DNA of 53,302 bases from AC-69 sp036519575 (GTDB lineage Bacteria > Actinomycetota > UBA4738 > HRBIN12). Position numbers and translations under genes: made by a program. The stretch spans positions 1 to 53,302 of the forward strand of contig DATDKZ010000057.1 in assembly GCA_036519575.1 (NCBI GenBank), read 5' to 3'. The notes under the pieces are model-generated. The model had not been told where the DNA came from. It searched no databases and saw only the letters and a program-made list of their open reading frames with translations. Below, in pieces: positions 18,308 to 25,806 of this stretch; within the stretch, counting starts at the first letter, position 1, and every line of letters begins with the position of its first letter.

Positions 18308-19924
18308 CTAGGTAGCGCCCTGAGTCGCCCGAACCTGGTGAGCACCGTTCGAAGTCTCCAGGTTCTGGAGACTACCGTTCCAGAATACGAAGGCCGTGGC
18401 CTCGAGTCGCGAATGGACCTCGAGCTTGCTCAGGATGTTCTGGATGTGCGTTCGGGCCGTCTGCGGACTGATGACCAAGGTCCGGGCGATGGCGTCGTTG
18501 TCGGCGCCCTCGGCCAGCAGGGCCAGGACCTGTCGCTCTCGACGGGTCAGCCTGGCCAGTCGCTCCTGAGCGACGTCAAGCTCGTGCCTGTGCGAGATGA
18601 GCCGAGACAGGAGTCCGCCGAGCATCCGAGGAGGGATCACCGTCTCGCCTCGCGACAGGGCCCGGGTCGCTTCCAGAAGGTCCACGAGGGGAGCTCGCTT
18701 GGTGTGGAACCCGCTGGCACCGGCCTCGACGGCCGCCGCGAGTGTCCCCTGGTCCTCTCCATCGGCCAGGATCAGCAGCCGACACCCGGGAACCCGCTCA
18801 TGTAGCAGGCCGACGACATGGATGGCATCGCACGCCTCGAGCCCTGCATGGAGGATGGCAACATCCGGCTCTTCGCGTCCCGCCTCCTCCACCGCCTGGA
18901 AGCCCGACTCCGCCTCCGCCACCACGAGGAGGTCGGGCTCGGCGTCGAAGGTGGCTCTGAGAGCCTCACGGAACAGGGCGTGCTGGTCGGCGAGAAGGAC
19001 CCGGATGGGCACCGGCGCGTCACTCACTCCGGGCTCCCCCTTTCGCCCGCCGGCCGTCGACCAGACGACGACGCTCCTTGGCGAACTCGGCCTCCCACGC
19101 GCGTCCGAAGGAGTACCCGCGTCACGACGAGCGTTCCAGCCCAACGCCCTTCGCGAGGATCGATCGACGGTCGGCGGGGCACCTGTCGAGGCAACAGCCC
19201 CCGGCAGCGCCGTCAATCGGTGGCGCACGGCGAAGGTTGAGGCCTCCAGTCGGGAATGGACTTGCAGCTTGGTCAAGATGCTCTGAACGTGGGTCCTCAC
19301 GGTGTTCCGGCTGATCGCCAGCGCCGCCGCGATCTCCCCACCATTCGCGCCCCGCGCAAGAAGGGCAAGCACCTCTCGCTCGCGAGGAGTGAGGTGGGTG
19401 GCGAGGAGTTCCGCGTCCTCGTGCTCTGCGGCCTGGCGGCTCGCCGATCCCAGCCGGTGCGGCATGATGCGTTGCCCATCGAGGACCGCGCGGACGGAGC
19501 TCACGAACTGTGCGACAGGCGTGCGCTTGGTCAGATACCCTCGGAACCCGATCCGGAGCGCCTCCTCGGCAACTCGGCGCTCCTCCAGCGCGGTCAGCGC
19601 GAGGATCTTCGCTTCGGGCCAGTCGTGCAATATCCGCTTCCCGGCGAGCAGCCCGCTCTGATCGGGGAGAGCGACATCCATCAGGACCAGATCCGGACGC
19701 TCCCGCAACACACTTGTGACCGCGTCTTCGGCGGTCCCCGACACGCCGGCGACGACAACCCCCGCGGCCTCCAGGGCCGACCTGATGGCCTCGGCGAACA
19801 GCGACTGGCCGTCCACGATCAGGACACTCTGCGAGACCTCGCCATTGGCTAGTGCACTCAGCGTAGCTCCCCTCGATTGGACCGTTGCATATGCCTGCAA
19901 CGGCTCTGGCAGTCTAGAACGCAT
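18308..19924 (-). CDS. Tandem NarL-type response regulator, REC-HTH-REC-HTH in one frame
   Basis: One uninterrupted frame of 538 residues holds two complete NarL/LuxR modules: REC1 about 33-150, HTH1 about 173-232, a Ser/Arg-rich linker about 240-300, REC2 about 307-430, HTH2 about 455-513. I retranslated the linker and found no stop. REC1 keeps phospho-acceptor D83 (LMDVALPD), T111 and K133. In REC2 the matching position is H359 (VAILHAG), the Thr is Ala and the second acidic residue is Gln, so it is a pseudo-receiver; K409 remains. The ATG at 19924 has AAGGA 6 nt upstream. A GTG at 19027 with GGGGGAG before it could start the second module alone. No histidine kinase is nearby. A lost stop or assembly error must be excluded. 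Confidence 0.85.
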   Translation of the reverse strand: MRSRLPEPLQAYATVQSRGATLSALANGEVSQSVLIVDGQSLFAEAIRSALEAAGVVVAGVSGTAEDAVTSVLRERPDLVLMDVALPDQSGLLAGKRILHDWPEAKILALTALEERRVAEEALRIGFRGYLTKRTPVAQFVSSVRAVLDGQRIMPHRLGSASRQAAEHEDAELLATHLTPREREVLALLARGANGGEIAAALAISRNTVRTHVQSILTKLQVHSRLEASTFAVRHRLTALPGAVASTGAPPTVDRSSRRALGWNARRDAGTPSDARGRPSSPRSVVVWSTAGGRKGEPGVSDAPVPIRVLLADQHALFREALRATFDAEPDLLVVAEAESGFQAVEEAGREEPDVAILHAGLEACDAIHVVGLLHERVPGCRLLILADGEDQGTLAAAVEAGASGFHTKRAPLVDLLEATRALSRGETVIPPRMLGGLLSRLISHRHELDVAQERLARLTRRERQVLALLAEGADNDAIARTLVISPQTARTHIQNILSKLEVHSRLEATAFVFWNGSLQNLETSNGAHQVRATQGAT

Positions 19925-20086
19925 AGCGCGTCCTTCGCAAGCTATTGGGACTCTGAGCGTGTTCCTGAGATCCCGTTTCGCCGCAGCTACAATTGATCCG
20001 GAGGTCTCTGCCATATCAGTGCACTTGTCACCTGGAGCATCGACCGGCAAGCGTAGGAAATTTCGATGCTGTTCGGGAGATGGCCG

Positions 20087-20115
20087 TGGAACCGATCCCG
20101 CCCAAGTCTTACACT
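20087..20115 (+). promoter_or_regulatory. Promoter of the BldD-like gene with possible BldD half-site
   Basis: TGGAAC (20087-20092), 17 nt, then TACACT (20110-20115). CTTACACTGG at 20108-20117 covers the -10 and fits the left half of the published BldD pseudopalindrome (TNACNC(A/T)G); the right half does not match. Autoregulation is possible but unproven. Confidence 0.4.
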
Positions 20116-20162
20116 GGCGCTCTCCCCGCCGATGGTGGAAATGCGGCGTCCGGAACTGAGCG

Positions 20163-20621
20163 ATGGATCCTCTTGCACTCGAGATCGGCCGAGCCCTTCG
20201 CCGGGCGCGACGAGCACGTGGGTTGACGTTGCGAGAGCTCACACGACAGTCGGCTGGGCGGTTCAAGGCCACCTCGGTGGCCGGCTACGAGCGCGGTGAG
20301 CGCACGATCTCGGTCGAGCGCTTCTGCGAGCTCTGCGTTCTGTACTGCGTTGCTCCACAGGCGGTGCTGGGAGACATCCTGGTCGCGGTTGGTGGAGGCG
20401 CCGAGCGCGAGATCGACCTTTCGCGGCTGGAGACGATGCGATCGGCGGAGGGCCCGCTCCTGTCGGAGTTCGTGCGGCAGATCAAGGCGTTGAGGGGAAA
20501 AGCCTCTTCGGAGACGATCGCGCTCAGGGCGGGCGACATCGAGGTATTGGCAACGGCGGCGGGCAAGAAACCGGAGGAGCTCGCGGAGGCGATCGAACCG
20601 ACCGTCCGCAAGAAGGATTGA
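20163..20621 (+). CDS. BldD-like XRE-family transcriptional regulator
   Basis: The 152-aa protein has the two-domain BldD layout. An XRE helix-turn-helix covers about 8-66 (LRRARRARGLTLRELTRQ, then SAGRFKATSVAGYERGER), and a C-terminal domain about 83-142 begins IDLSRLE as in BldD. In Streptomyces BldD the C-terminal domain binds tetrameric c-di-GMP through R-x-D-x8-R-x-x-D. The aligned residues here are R111-G-K113, eight residues, then R122-A-G-D125, so one Asp is Lys. DNA binding should be intact; the ligand response may be altered. It is divergent from the tandem response regulator. Confidence 0.88.
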   Translation: MDPLALEIGRALRRARRARGLTLRELTRQSAGRFKATSVAGYERGERTISVERFCELCVLYCVAPQAVLGDILVAVGGGAEREIDLSRLETMRSAEGPLLSEFVRQIKALRGKASSETIALRAGDIEVLATAAGKKPEELAEAIEPTVRKKD

Positions 20622-20632
20622 GCGGACGGTCG
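20599..20632. terminator. Stem-loop at the end of the BldD-like gene
   Basis: CGACCGTCCGC (20599-20609) and GCGGACGGTCG (20622-20632) form a perfect 11-bp stem; the 12-nt loop holds the TGA stop at 20619-20621. The convergent epimerase gene ends at 20634, so both transcripts could use it. No U-tract is present. A shorter alternative hairpin (20619-20636) overlaps it. Confidence 0.6.
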
Positions 20633-20633
20633 C

Positions 20634-21578
20634 TCAGACCCCCTTCAGGTACGCCACGGTCTCGGACAGCCCATCGACGAGGTGGGTCCAGGGATGCCAC
20701 CCCAGGACCTCGGCAGCGAGCTCGACGTCGAGCGCGTTCCGCCGGACCTCCCCAGAAGGCAGCGGTCCGCTGGCGGGCTGTCCTGTGAACCCGATGATCT
20801 CGGCGAGCATCCGGTAGAGACCGTTCACCGAGGTCTCCAGGCCCGTTCCGATATTGACCAGCCGCCCGCTCCCCCGGTCGGCGGCCAAGGCCAGGGCATG
20901 CACGACGTCGTCGACGAACACGTAGTCCCTGGTCTGGTTCCCGTCGCCGAAGATCGTGGGCGTCTCGCCGGCCAGCATCCTGGAGGCGAAGATGGAGATC
21001 ACCCCCGATTCGCCTGAGGGGTCCTGCCGTGGGCCGTAGACGTTGGCCAGGGCGAGCGCGGCGAAGTCGATCCCCCGGAACCGCTTGTAGTGCTCGAGGT
21101 AATCGATGCCGACCTTCTTGCTGATCCCGTAGGGCGACCCCGGGCGTGATCCCGTCGCCGAGGACTCCTTCACCGGAAGCCGGCGGGCATCGCCGTAGAG
21201 CGTGCCGCCGGAGGCGGCGTACACGACCTTCCGCACGCCGATCTTGACGGAGCACTCCATCACGTTGAGCAGGCCCATGATGTTCACGCTGGCGTCGAAC
21301 GCCGGATCCTCCAGCGATCGGCGCACGCCGGCCTGGGCCCCGAGATGCACGACCACCTCCGGCTGGTGCCGCTCGAACAGCTGGAGGAGGCCGTCGGAAC
21401 GCAGGTCCATGTTGAAGAACGTGAACTCCGACCCATAGCTCCGCGCCTCCGCGAGGTTGGCGATCTTGCCGGCGGAGAGGTCGTCCACCGCCAGCACACG
21501 ATGGCCCTCGGCCAGGAGCCGGTCCGACACATGCGATCCGATGAAGCCGGCTCCTCCGGTGACGAGGTAGGCGATCAC
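20634..21578 (-). CDS. NAD-dependent sugar-nucleotide epimerase/dehydratase
   Basis: Extended short-chain dehydrogenase of 314 aa. The NAD site GGAGFIG spans 8-14, GAQAGVRRSLEDP and SGGTLYG follow, then the catalytic SPYGISKK (Tyr-x3-Lys) and ALANVYGPRQDP. This is the pattern of UDP-glucose 4-epimerase-like enzymes, but substrate choice among UDP- or dTDP-sugars cannot be read. The frame stays open far upstream, but the GTG at 21578 overlaps the tsaD stop (GTGA) and begins directly at the Rossmann strand. It is the last gene of the long minus-strand block. Confidence 0.9.
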   Translation of the reverse strand: MIAYLVTGGAGFIGSHVSDRLLAEGHRVLAVDDLSAGKIANLAEARSYGSEFTFFNMDLRSDGLLQLFERHQPEVVVHLGAQAGVRRSLEDPAFDASVNIMGLLNVMECSVKIGVRKVVYAASGGTLYGDARRLPVKESSATGSRPGSPYGISKKVGIDYLEHYKRFRGIDFAALALANVYGPRQDPSGESGVISIFASRMLAGETPTIFGDGNQTRDYVFVDDVVHALALAADRGSGRLVNIGTGLETSVNGLYRMLAEIIGFTGQPASGPLPSGEVRRNALDVELAAEVLGWHPWTHLVDGLSETVAYLKGV

Positions 21579-22579
21579 GCAAGCTCCAACCCGGGATCGG
21601 CGGCCACGTTGAACGGGGACCGGTAGCCTCGGGCCAGGCGCGAAGCCCCGGCCACGGCGATCATCGCGGCGTTGTCGGTGCACAACTCGAGGGACGGGAA
21701 CTGGACGCCGATCCCAGCCTCCGCCCCGGCCTTCTCCATCCGTTCCCGGAGCCGAGTGTTGGCCACCACCCCACCCCCGAGGAGCACGGCCTTGACGCCA
21801 TGCTCCTTGGCGGCTGCGATGGTCTTCGACACCTGGACATCGACGATGGCCTCCTGAAAGGAGGCCGCGAGGTCGGCGGTGTCGACCTCGCGGCCGGCAG
21901 CCCTCTCGGCCTTCACGTGGCGAAGCACGGAGGTCTTCAGCCCGGACATCGAGAAGTCGTAGTTCCCCGTGTCGATCATGGCCCGGGGAAAGGTGATGGC
22001 GGCGGGATCGCCCTCTCGGGCCAGCCTGTCCAGGGCCGGCCCACCCGGAAACTCCAGGCCGAGGAATCGGGCGATCTTGTCGAACGCCTCTCCCGCGGCG
22101 TCGTCGACGGTCTGGCCCAGTACCCGGTAGCGGTGCTCCTCGGGCATGTGCACGAGCATGGTGTGCCCACCCGAGACGACCAGACAGATGTACGGCGGCT
22201 CCGGCGGGCCGTGTTCGATGAAGTTCGCGTAGATGTGCCCCTCGAGGTGATTCACCCCGATGAGATCGGCTCCCGTCGCAACGGCGACCGCTTTCGCGGC
22301 CGCGACCCCCACCAGCAGGGCGCCGACCAATCCCGGCCCCACCGTCACCGCCACGCCGTCCAGGTCGGCGAAGCGACACCCCGCCCGGTCGAGCGCTTCG
22401 TCCATCAGTGGGTTCAGGGCTTGCACGTGGGCTCTGGAGGCCACCTCGGGCACGACCCCGCCGAACCTGGCATGCAGGTCGGTCTGGCTGGCGACGAAGT
22501 TGGCCAGGACGATCGCGCCATCCTCGATGACCGCGACCGCGGTCTCGTCGCACGAGGTCTCGATGCCCAGGACCCTCAC
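21575..22579 (-). CDS. tsaD: tRNA threonylcarbamoyladenosine transferase TsaD
   Basis: Catalytic subunit that moves threonylcarbamoyl onto A37 of ANN-decoding tRNAs (t6A). The 334-aa protein opens VRVLGIETSCDETAVAVIED and has metal ligands H111 and H115 (NHLEGHIYANF) and VVSGGHTML. It starts with GTG 10 nt after rimI. Its partners TsaB and TsaE are encoded just upstream in the same transcript; TsaC is not in the window. Confidence 0.98.
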   Translation of the reverse strand: MRVLGIETSCDETAVAVIEDGAIVLANFVASQTDLHARFGGVVPEVASRAHVQALNPLMDEALDRAGCRFADLDGVAVTVGPGLVGALLVGVAAAKAVAVATGADLIGVNHLEGHIYANFIEHGPPEPPYICLVVSGGHTMLVHMPEEHRYRVLGQTVDDAAGEAFDKIARFLGLEFPGGPALDRLAREGDPAAITFPRAMIDTGNYDFSMSGLKTSVLRHVKAERAAGREVDTADLAASFQEAIVDVQVSKTIAAAKEHGVKAVLLGGGVVANTRLRERMEKAGAEAGIGVQFPSLELCTDNAAMIAVAGASRLARGYRSPFNVAADPGLELA

Positions 22580-22589
22580 CGGCGCACGC

Positions 22590-23138
22590 TCACGGGCGAA
22601 CGCCGTCTGGGAGCTGCTCGGCCAGTCCTCGCAATCGCCTTTGGTATTCGGGCCCGTTCACGTCGTCGACCCACATGACGAGGGCGTCCTCGTTCACCTC
22701 CTGGTAGTAGTTCTTGCGGACGCCGACCGGTCGGAACCCGAACTTTCCGTATAACCGCTGCGCGCCGTAGTTCGAGACGCGGACCTCCAGGGAGACGGCC
22801 TGCGCGCCGGCCGCAACCGCATTCTGGATGAGGTCGTGCAGCAAGCGCATCCCGATCTTGTTGCGCTGGTGTTCGGGGTCGACGGCGATGTTCGTGACGT
22901 GGGCCTCTTCACCATACGCGATGAGGCCGCCGTACCCCACGATCTCCTTGTCCATCCGGGCCACGAGGTAGCACCGGTTCCGGGTCTCGGCCATCTCCGA
23001 GAGGAACAGGTTGGGACTCCACGGTCGAGGGTAGACCTGGCGCTCGATGGCCATCACGCCGCGCAGATGGCGGCGGCGCATCCGGGTCACCTCAAGCCGT
23101 GGCGCCTCGGGCTCGCTGATCCCAAGCGATCTCCGCAT
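22590..23138 (-). CDS. rimI: RimI-type ribosomal protein S18 alanine N-acetyltransferase
   Basis: GNAT acetyltransferase of up to 182 aa. The core VTRMRRRHLRGVMAIERQVYPRPWS-type opening is followed by the acetyl-CoA loop HQRNKIGMRLL and the SNYGAQRLYGKFGF strand typical of RimI. The ATG at 23138 overlaps tsaB by 47 nt but has GAGGAAG 4-5 nt upstream; alternatives are a GTG at 23090 and an ATG at 23081, which would remove the overlap. The tsaE-tsaB-rimI-tsaD order is common in actinobacteria. The start is the main uncertainty. Confidence 0.92.
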   Translation of the reverse strand: MRRSLGISEPEAPRLEVTRMRRRHLRGVMAIERQVYPRPWSPNLFLSEMAETRNRCYLVARMDKEIVGYGGLIAYGEEAHVTNIAVDPEHQRNKIGMRLLHDLIQNAVAAGAQAVSLEVRVSNYGAQRLYGKFGFRPVGVRKNYYQEVNEDALVMWVDDVNGPEYQRRLRGLAEQLPDGVRP

Positions 23139-23799
23139 CCGACTTCCTCAGGTAGAGCGGCAACACCTCGAATGATCGGTCGGTCTCCTCCCGGATGAAG
23201 CGCGGGACGGCCAGCTCGACCATCTCCGACGCCTCCGGGTAGGCCTGCGGGGACGATGCGAACTCTACCCCGGCCCCGACCGCCTCGAACTCCTTCCGAT
23301 ACAGGATGGCACCGTTCCCCACGAGCAGCACCTCTTCCCGGGCCGCCTCCAGCTCGGCGGCCAGATGACCGGGCGGGGCCACCCCGTACTCGCCCAACCG
23401 CATCACGCCCCCCGGAACTCCCCGGTACAGCGCGTAGAACACCTCGCCTCGCCGGGCATCGATCGCGGCCCCGATGAGCCGGCTCGTGTAGCGGACCCCG
23501 AAGGCCAGGACGTCGAGCGAGGGGATGCCCACGATGGGGACCGAGAGCACCTGGGCCAGCGTCTTGCCGGTCGCCACGCCCACCCGCAGCCCGGTGAACA
23601 GGCCGGGGCCCACGCCAACTGCGACACCGCCCACGTGTGACAAGTCGACGCCCGTCCATTCCAGCAGGTGCTCGAGGATTGGGACCACCTGGTCCTGCCG
23701 CGCCTGGGACGCGAGCTGCACGGAAGCCATCACGCCCTGCTCGGTGCCGAGGGCAACGGAAGTCTGTGGGGTCGACGTCTCGATGCCGAGGACGATCAC
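23092..23799 (-). CDS. tsaB: t6A complex subunit TsaB
   Basis: ASKHA-fold partner that dimerises with TsaD. The 235-aa protein begins VIVLGIETSTPQTSVALG and has GVGPGLFTGLRVG and a conserved DARRGEVFYALY segment. The GTG at 23799 overlaps the tsaE stop (GTGA), and homology starts exactly there, although the frame is open for 56 more codons upstream. Confidence 0.96.
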   Translation of the reverse strand: MIVLGIETSTPQTSVALGTEQGVMASVQLASQARQDQVVPILEHLLEWTGVDLSHVGGVAVGVGPGLFTGLRVGVATGKTLAQVLSVPIVGIPSLDVLAFGVRYTSRLIGAAIDARRGEVFYALYRGVPGGVMRLGEYGVAPPGHLAAELEAAREEVLLVGNGAILYRKEFEAVGAGVEFASSPQAYPEASEMVELAVPRFIREETDRSFEVLPLYLRKSDAEIAWDQRARGATA

Positions 23800-24284
23800 G
23801 CGGCTCTCCCCCACCGCTCGGTGAGCCGCTCCAGGCGCTCCCATCGGGTGGCCCATGACGGGCCCTTCCCAGTGACCACGATCCGCCGCGCGTCCTCGCC
23901 GCCCACCAGGGTGATCTCCACGAGCAGATGGTCGTCGGGCAGCAGGCCCTCGATCGCATCGCCCCACTCGACGAGCAGCAGACCGCCCTCGGCTACCATC
24001 TCTTCCAGCCCGAGGTCCAGCACGTCCTGCACCCGCTCCAAGCGGTATACGTCGACGTGGTAGATGCGCACCCGGCCTCGGTATTCGCGGACCAGGGTGA
24101 ACGTGGGCGAGGCGACCGCCCCGTCGAACCCGAGGGCGCGGGCCGCGCCCCGGACGAACGTGGTCTTGCCCGCCCCGAGCTCACCGGTGAGGGCGATAGC
24201 GTCGCCGTCCCGAAGGAGCGAGGCAACGGCCTCGCCCACCGCCATCGTGTCCTCCGGTGCTCCGGCGGTGAGCTCGAGCCGCAT
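23796..24284 (-). CDS. tsaE: t6A ATPase subunit TsaE
   Basis: P-loop ATPase needed for TsaBD turnover in t6A synthesis. The 162-aa protein has Walker A GELGAGKTT at 34-42, SPTFTLVREY, and the Asp/Arg segment YHVDVYRLE followed by LLVEWGD (Walker B-like). The ATG overlaps the upstream glycosylase stop (TGATG) and the stop overlaps tsaB. A short C-terminal extension (WERLERLTERW) is not typical but is small. Confidence 0.96.
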   Translation of the reverse strand: MRLELTAGAPEDTMAVGEAVASLLRDGDAIALTGELGAGKTTFVRGAARALGFDGAVASPTFTLVREYRGRVRIYHVDVYRLERVQDVLDLGLEEMVAEGGLLLVEWGDAIEGLLPDDHLLVEITLVGGEDARRIVVTGKGPSWATRWERLERLTERWGRAA

Positions 24285-24880
24285 CAGAACAGGCCGAGCT
24301 GTTCCTCGACCGGCTCAGGTACCTCGGCCAGCGCGCGCTTGATCTCCTGGAAGTCCGAGCGGAGCGCGACCATCTGCGTCGAGGCCTCGCCGCCGCCACG
24401 AAGGATCGCCGCAGGATGGAACGTCGGGATGATCGTGCGCCCTTCCTGGGGGAACCGCTGGCCCCGGACCCGGCTGATCGATACCGGTTTGTCCAGCATG
24501 AACCGGGTGGCGAAGTTCCCGAGGGTCACGATCACGCGGGGCTCGATCAAGGCGATCTGCTCGTGGAGCCACGGCGTGCACGCGTCGACCTCCTCGGGCA
24601 AAGGGTCCCGATTGCCCGGCGGCCGGCACTTGATGACGTTCGCGATGTAGACATCGCTACGCCGGACGCCGATCTCCTCCAGCATCCTGTTCAGCAGCTG
24701 TCCGGCGGCGCCCACGAACGGCTCGCCCTGCTTGTCCTCGTAGTAGCCCGGGCCCTCTCCGATGAACATCAGATCCGCATCGGCGTTCCCCGTCCCGTAG
24801 ACGACCTGGGTGCGCCCCCCGGCCAATCGGCACTTCGTGCAGGCCGAGGCCTCATGCGCCGCTTCCTGAAGTGTCCTCAT
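24284..24880 (-). CDS. Family 4 uracil-DNA glycosylase (iron-sulfur type)
   Basis: Removes uracil from DNA at the start of base-excision repair. The 198-aa protein has the four cluster ligands C14, C17, C85 and C101, motif GEGPGYYED at 41-49 (family 4 motif 1), VIKCRPPGN, and a C-terminal FHPAAIL (motif 2 His). This matches thermophile/actinobacterial UdgA-like enzymes. It is embedded in an otherwise tRNA-modification and cell-wall transcript through 4-nt ATGA overlap with the upstream peptidase and TGATG with tsaE. Confidence 0.93.
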   Translation of the reverse strand: MRTLQEAAHEASACTKCRLAGGRTQVVYGTGNADADLMFIGEGPGYYEDKQGEPFVGAAGQLLNRMLEEIGVRRSDVYIANVIKCRPPGNRDPLPEEVDACTPWLHEQIALIEPRVIVTLGNFATRFMLDKPVSISRVRGQRFPQEGRTIIPTFHPAAILRGGGEASTQMVALRSDFQEIKRALAEVPEPVEEQLGLF

Positions 24881-25806
24881 CTCGCCTCCCCCACCGACGG
24901 CGCTCCCGGGACGCCCGTCGCCCGAAGGACCCCCCGACGGATGGACTCCGCAACGGCTTCGTTCGCCAACTGCTCCAGCAGGTCCTGCGGGGCGTCCACC
25001 TGGCCCGTCGCGAGCGTGAACACCGTGTCGCCGTCCCAGATTGTATGTGCCGGGCGTACGAGGTCCGAAATGGCCTCGTGCGCCGACCCCGCAAGCAGGT
25101 GCGCCCGTTCCTTCGACAAGCGCGCGTTGGTGGCAACCACCCCGATGATGGTGTTCGTCCAGGGCCCGTCGGGCCAGGGCGCGGTTGGCTCCAGCTCCTC
25201 CTCATCGCCGGTCGCCCCGGCGCGAACCCCTGCGAGGACCGCGCCGTCCTCCGCCAGGATCTCGCCAACGGCGTTGACGGCGAACAGCGCCCCGACGACC
25301 ACAGAACCCTCGGTGGCGGAGGCCGAGCCGATCCCTCCTTTCACCTGCCGTTCCGGTCCTCGGATCTTGGCGACCGTGGCCCCGGTCCCTGCCCCGACCG
25401 TTCCCTCCTCCACCTGGTCGGTGGCCGCGTCGCACGCTCCATACCCCTCGCTGGGTCCGGGGCGAGCCTTCGGATCCCCGATCCCCAGGTCGAACAGGGC
25501 CGCCCCGGGGACGATGGGCACCACGGCGACCCCTGCGGCGAACCCGATCCCGCGCTCCTCCAGGTATCGCATGACGCCCGCGGCCGCGCCCAGCCCGAAC
25601 GCGCTCCCCCCAGCGAGGAGGACGCCGTGCACCTCGTTCACCAACATCCCCGGCCGAAGCAGATCCGTCTCCCTGGTGGCCGGCGCTCCGCCGCGGACCT
25701 CGCCCGAACCCACCGTCCCCGGGGGGCACAGCACGACCGTGCAGCCCGTGAGGCCGTGGCGATCGGTGGAGTGACCGACCCGGATGCCCCGAACCGCGGT
25801 GATCAC
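24877..25806 (-). CDS. P1-family (DmpA/NylC-like) self-processing peptidase
   Basis: The 309-aa protein opens MITAVRGIRVGHSTD, with the LLAGGSAFGLGAAAGVMRYL block typical of the family. The N218-T219 junction (GPWTNTIIGVV) is where these precursors cleave themselves so that Thr becomes the N-terminal nucleophile. Known relatives hydrolyse beta-peptides, D-amino-acid amides or nylon oligomers; the natural substrate here is unknown. The start is GTG, overlapping the hydrolase stop (GTGA). No signal peptide is visible, so it is likely cytosolic. Confidence 0.9.
   Translation of the reverse strand: MITAVRGIRVGHSTDRHGLTGCTVVLCPPGTVGSGEVRGGAPATRETDLLRPGMLVNEVHGVLLAGGSAFGLGAAAGVMRYLEERGIGFAAGVAVVPIVPGAALFDLGIGDPKARPGPSEGYGACDAATDQVEEGTVGAGTGATVAKIRGPERQVKGGIGSASATEGSVVVGALFAVNAVGEILAEDGAVLAGVRAGATGDEEELEPTAPWPDGPWTNTIIGVVATNARLSKERAHLLAGSAHEAISDLVRPAHTIWDGDTVFTLATGQVDAPQDLLEQLANEAVAESIRRGVLRATGVPGAPSVGEAR

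Noticed and set aside
19924..20272. N-terminal extension of the tandem response regulator
   Set aside because: The frame continues through the intergenic region into the divergent BldD-like gene. The ATG at 19924 has a ribosome-binding site and starts just before the receiver.
20634..22553. 639-codon open frame through tsaD and the epimerase
   Set aside because: Only the last 314 codons, from the GTG at 21578, are epimerase-like. The upstream part is an Arg/Gly-rich antiframe of tsaD kept open by high GC.
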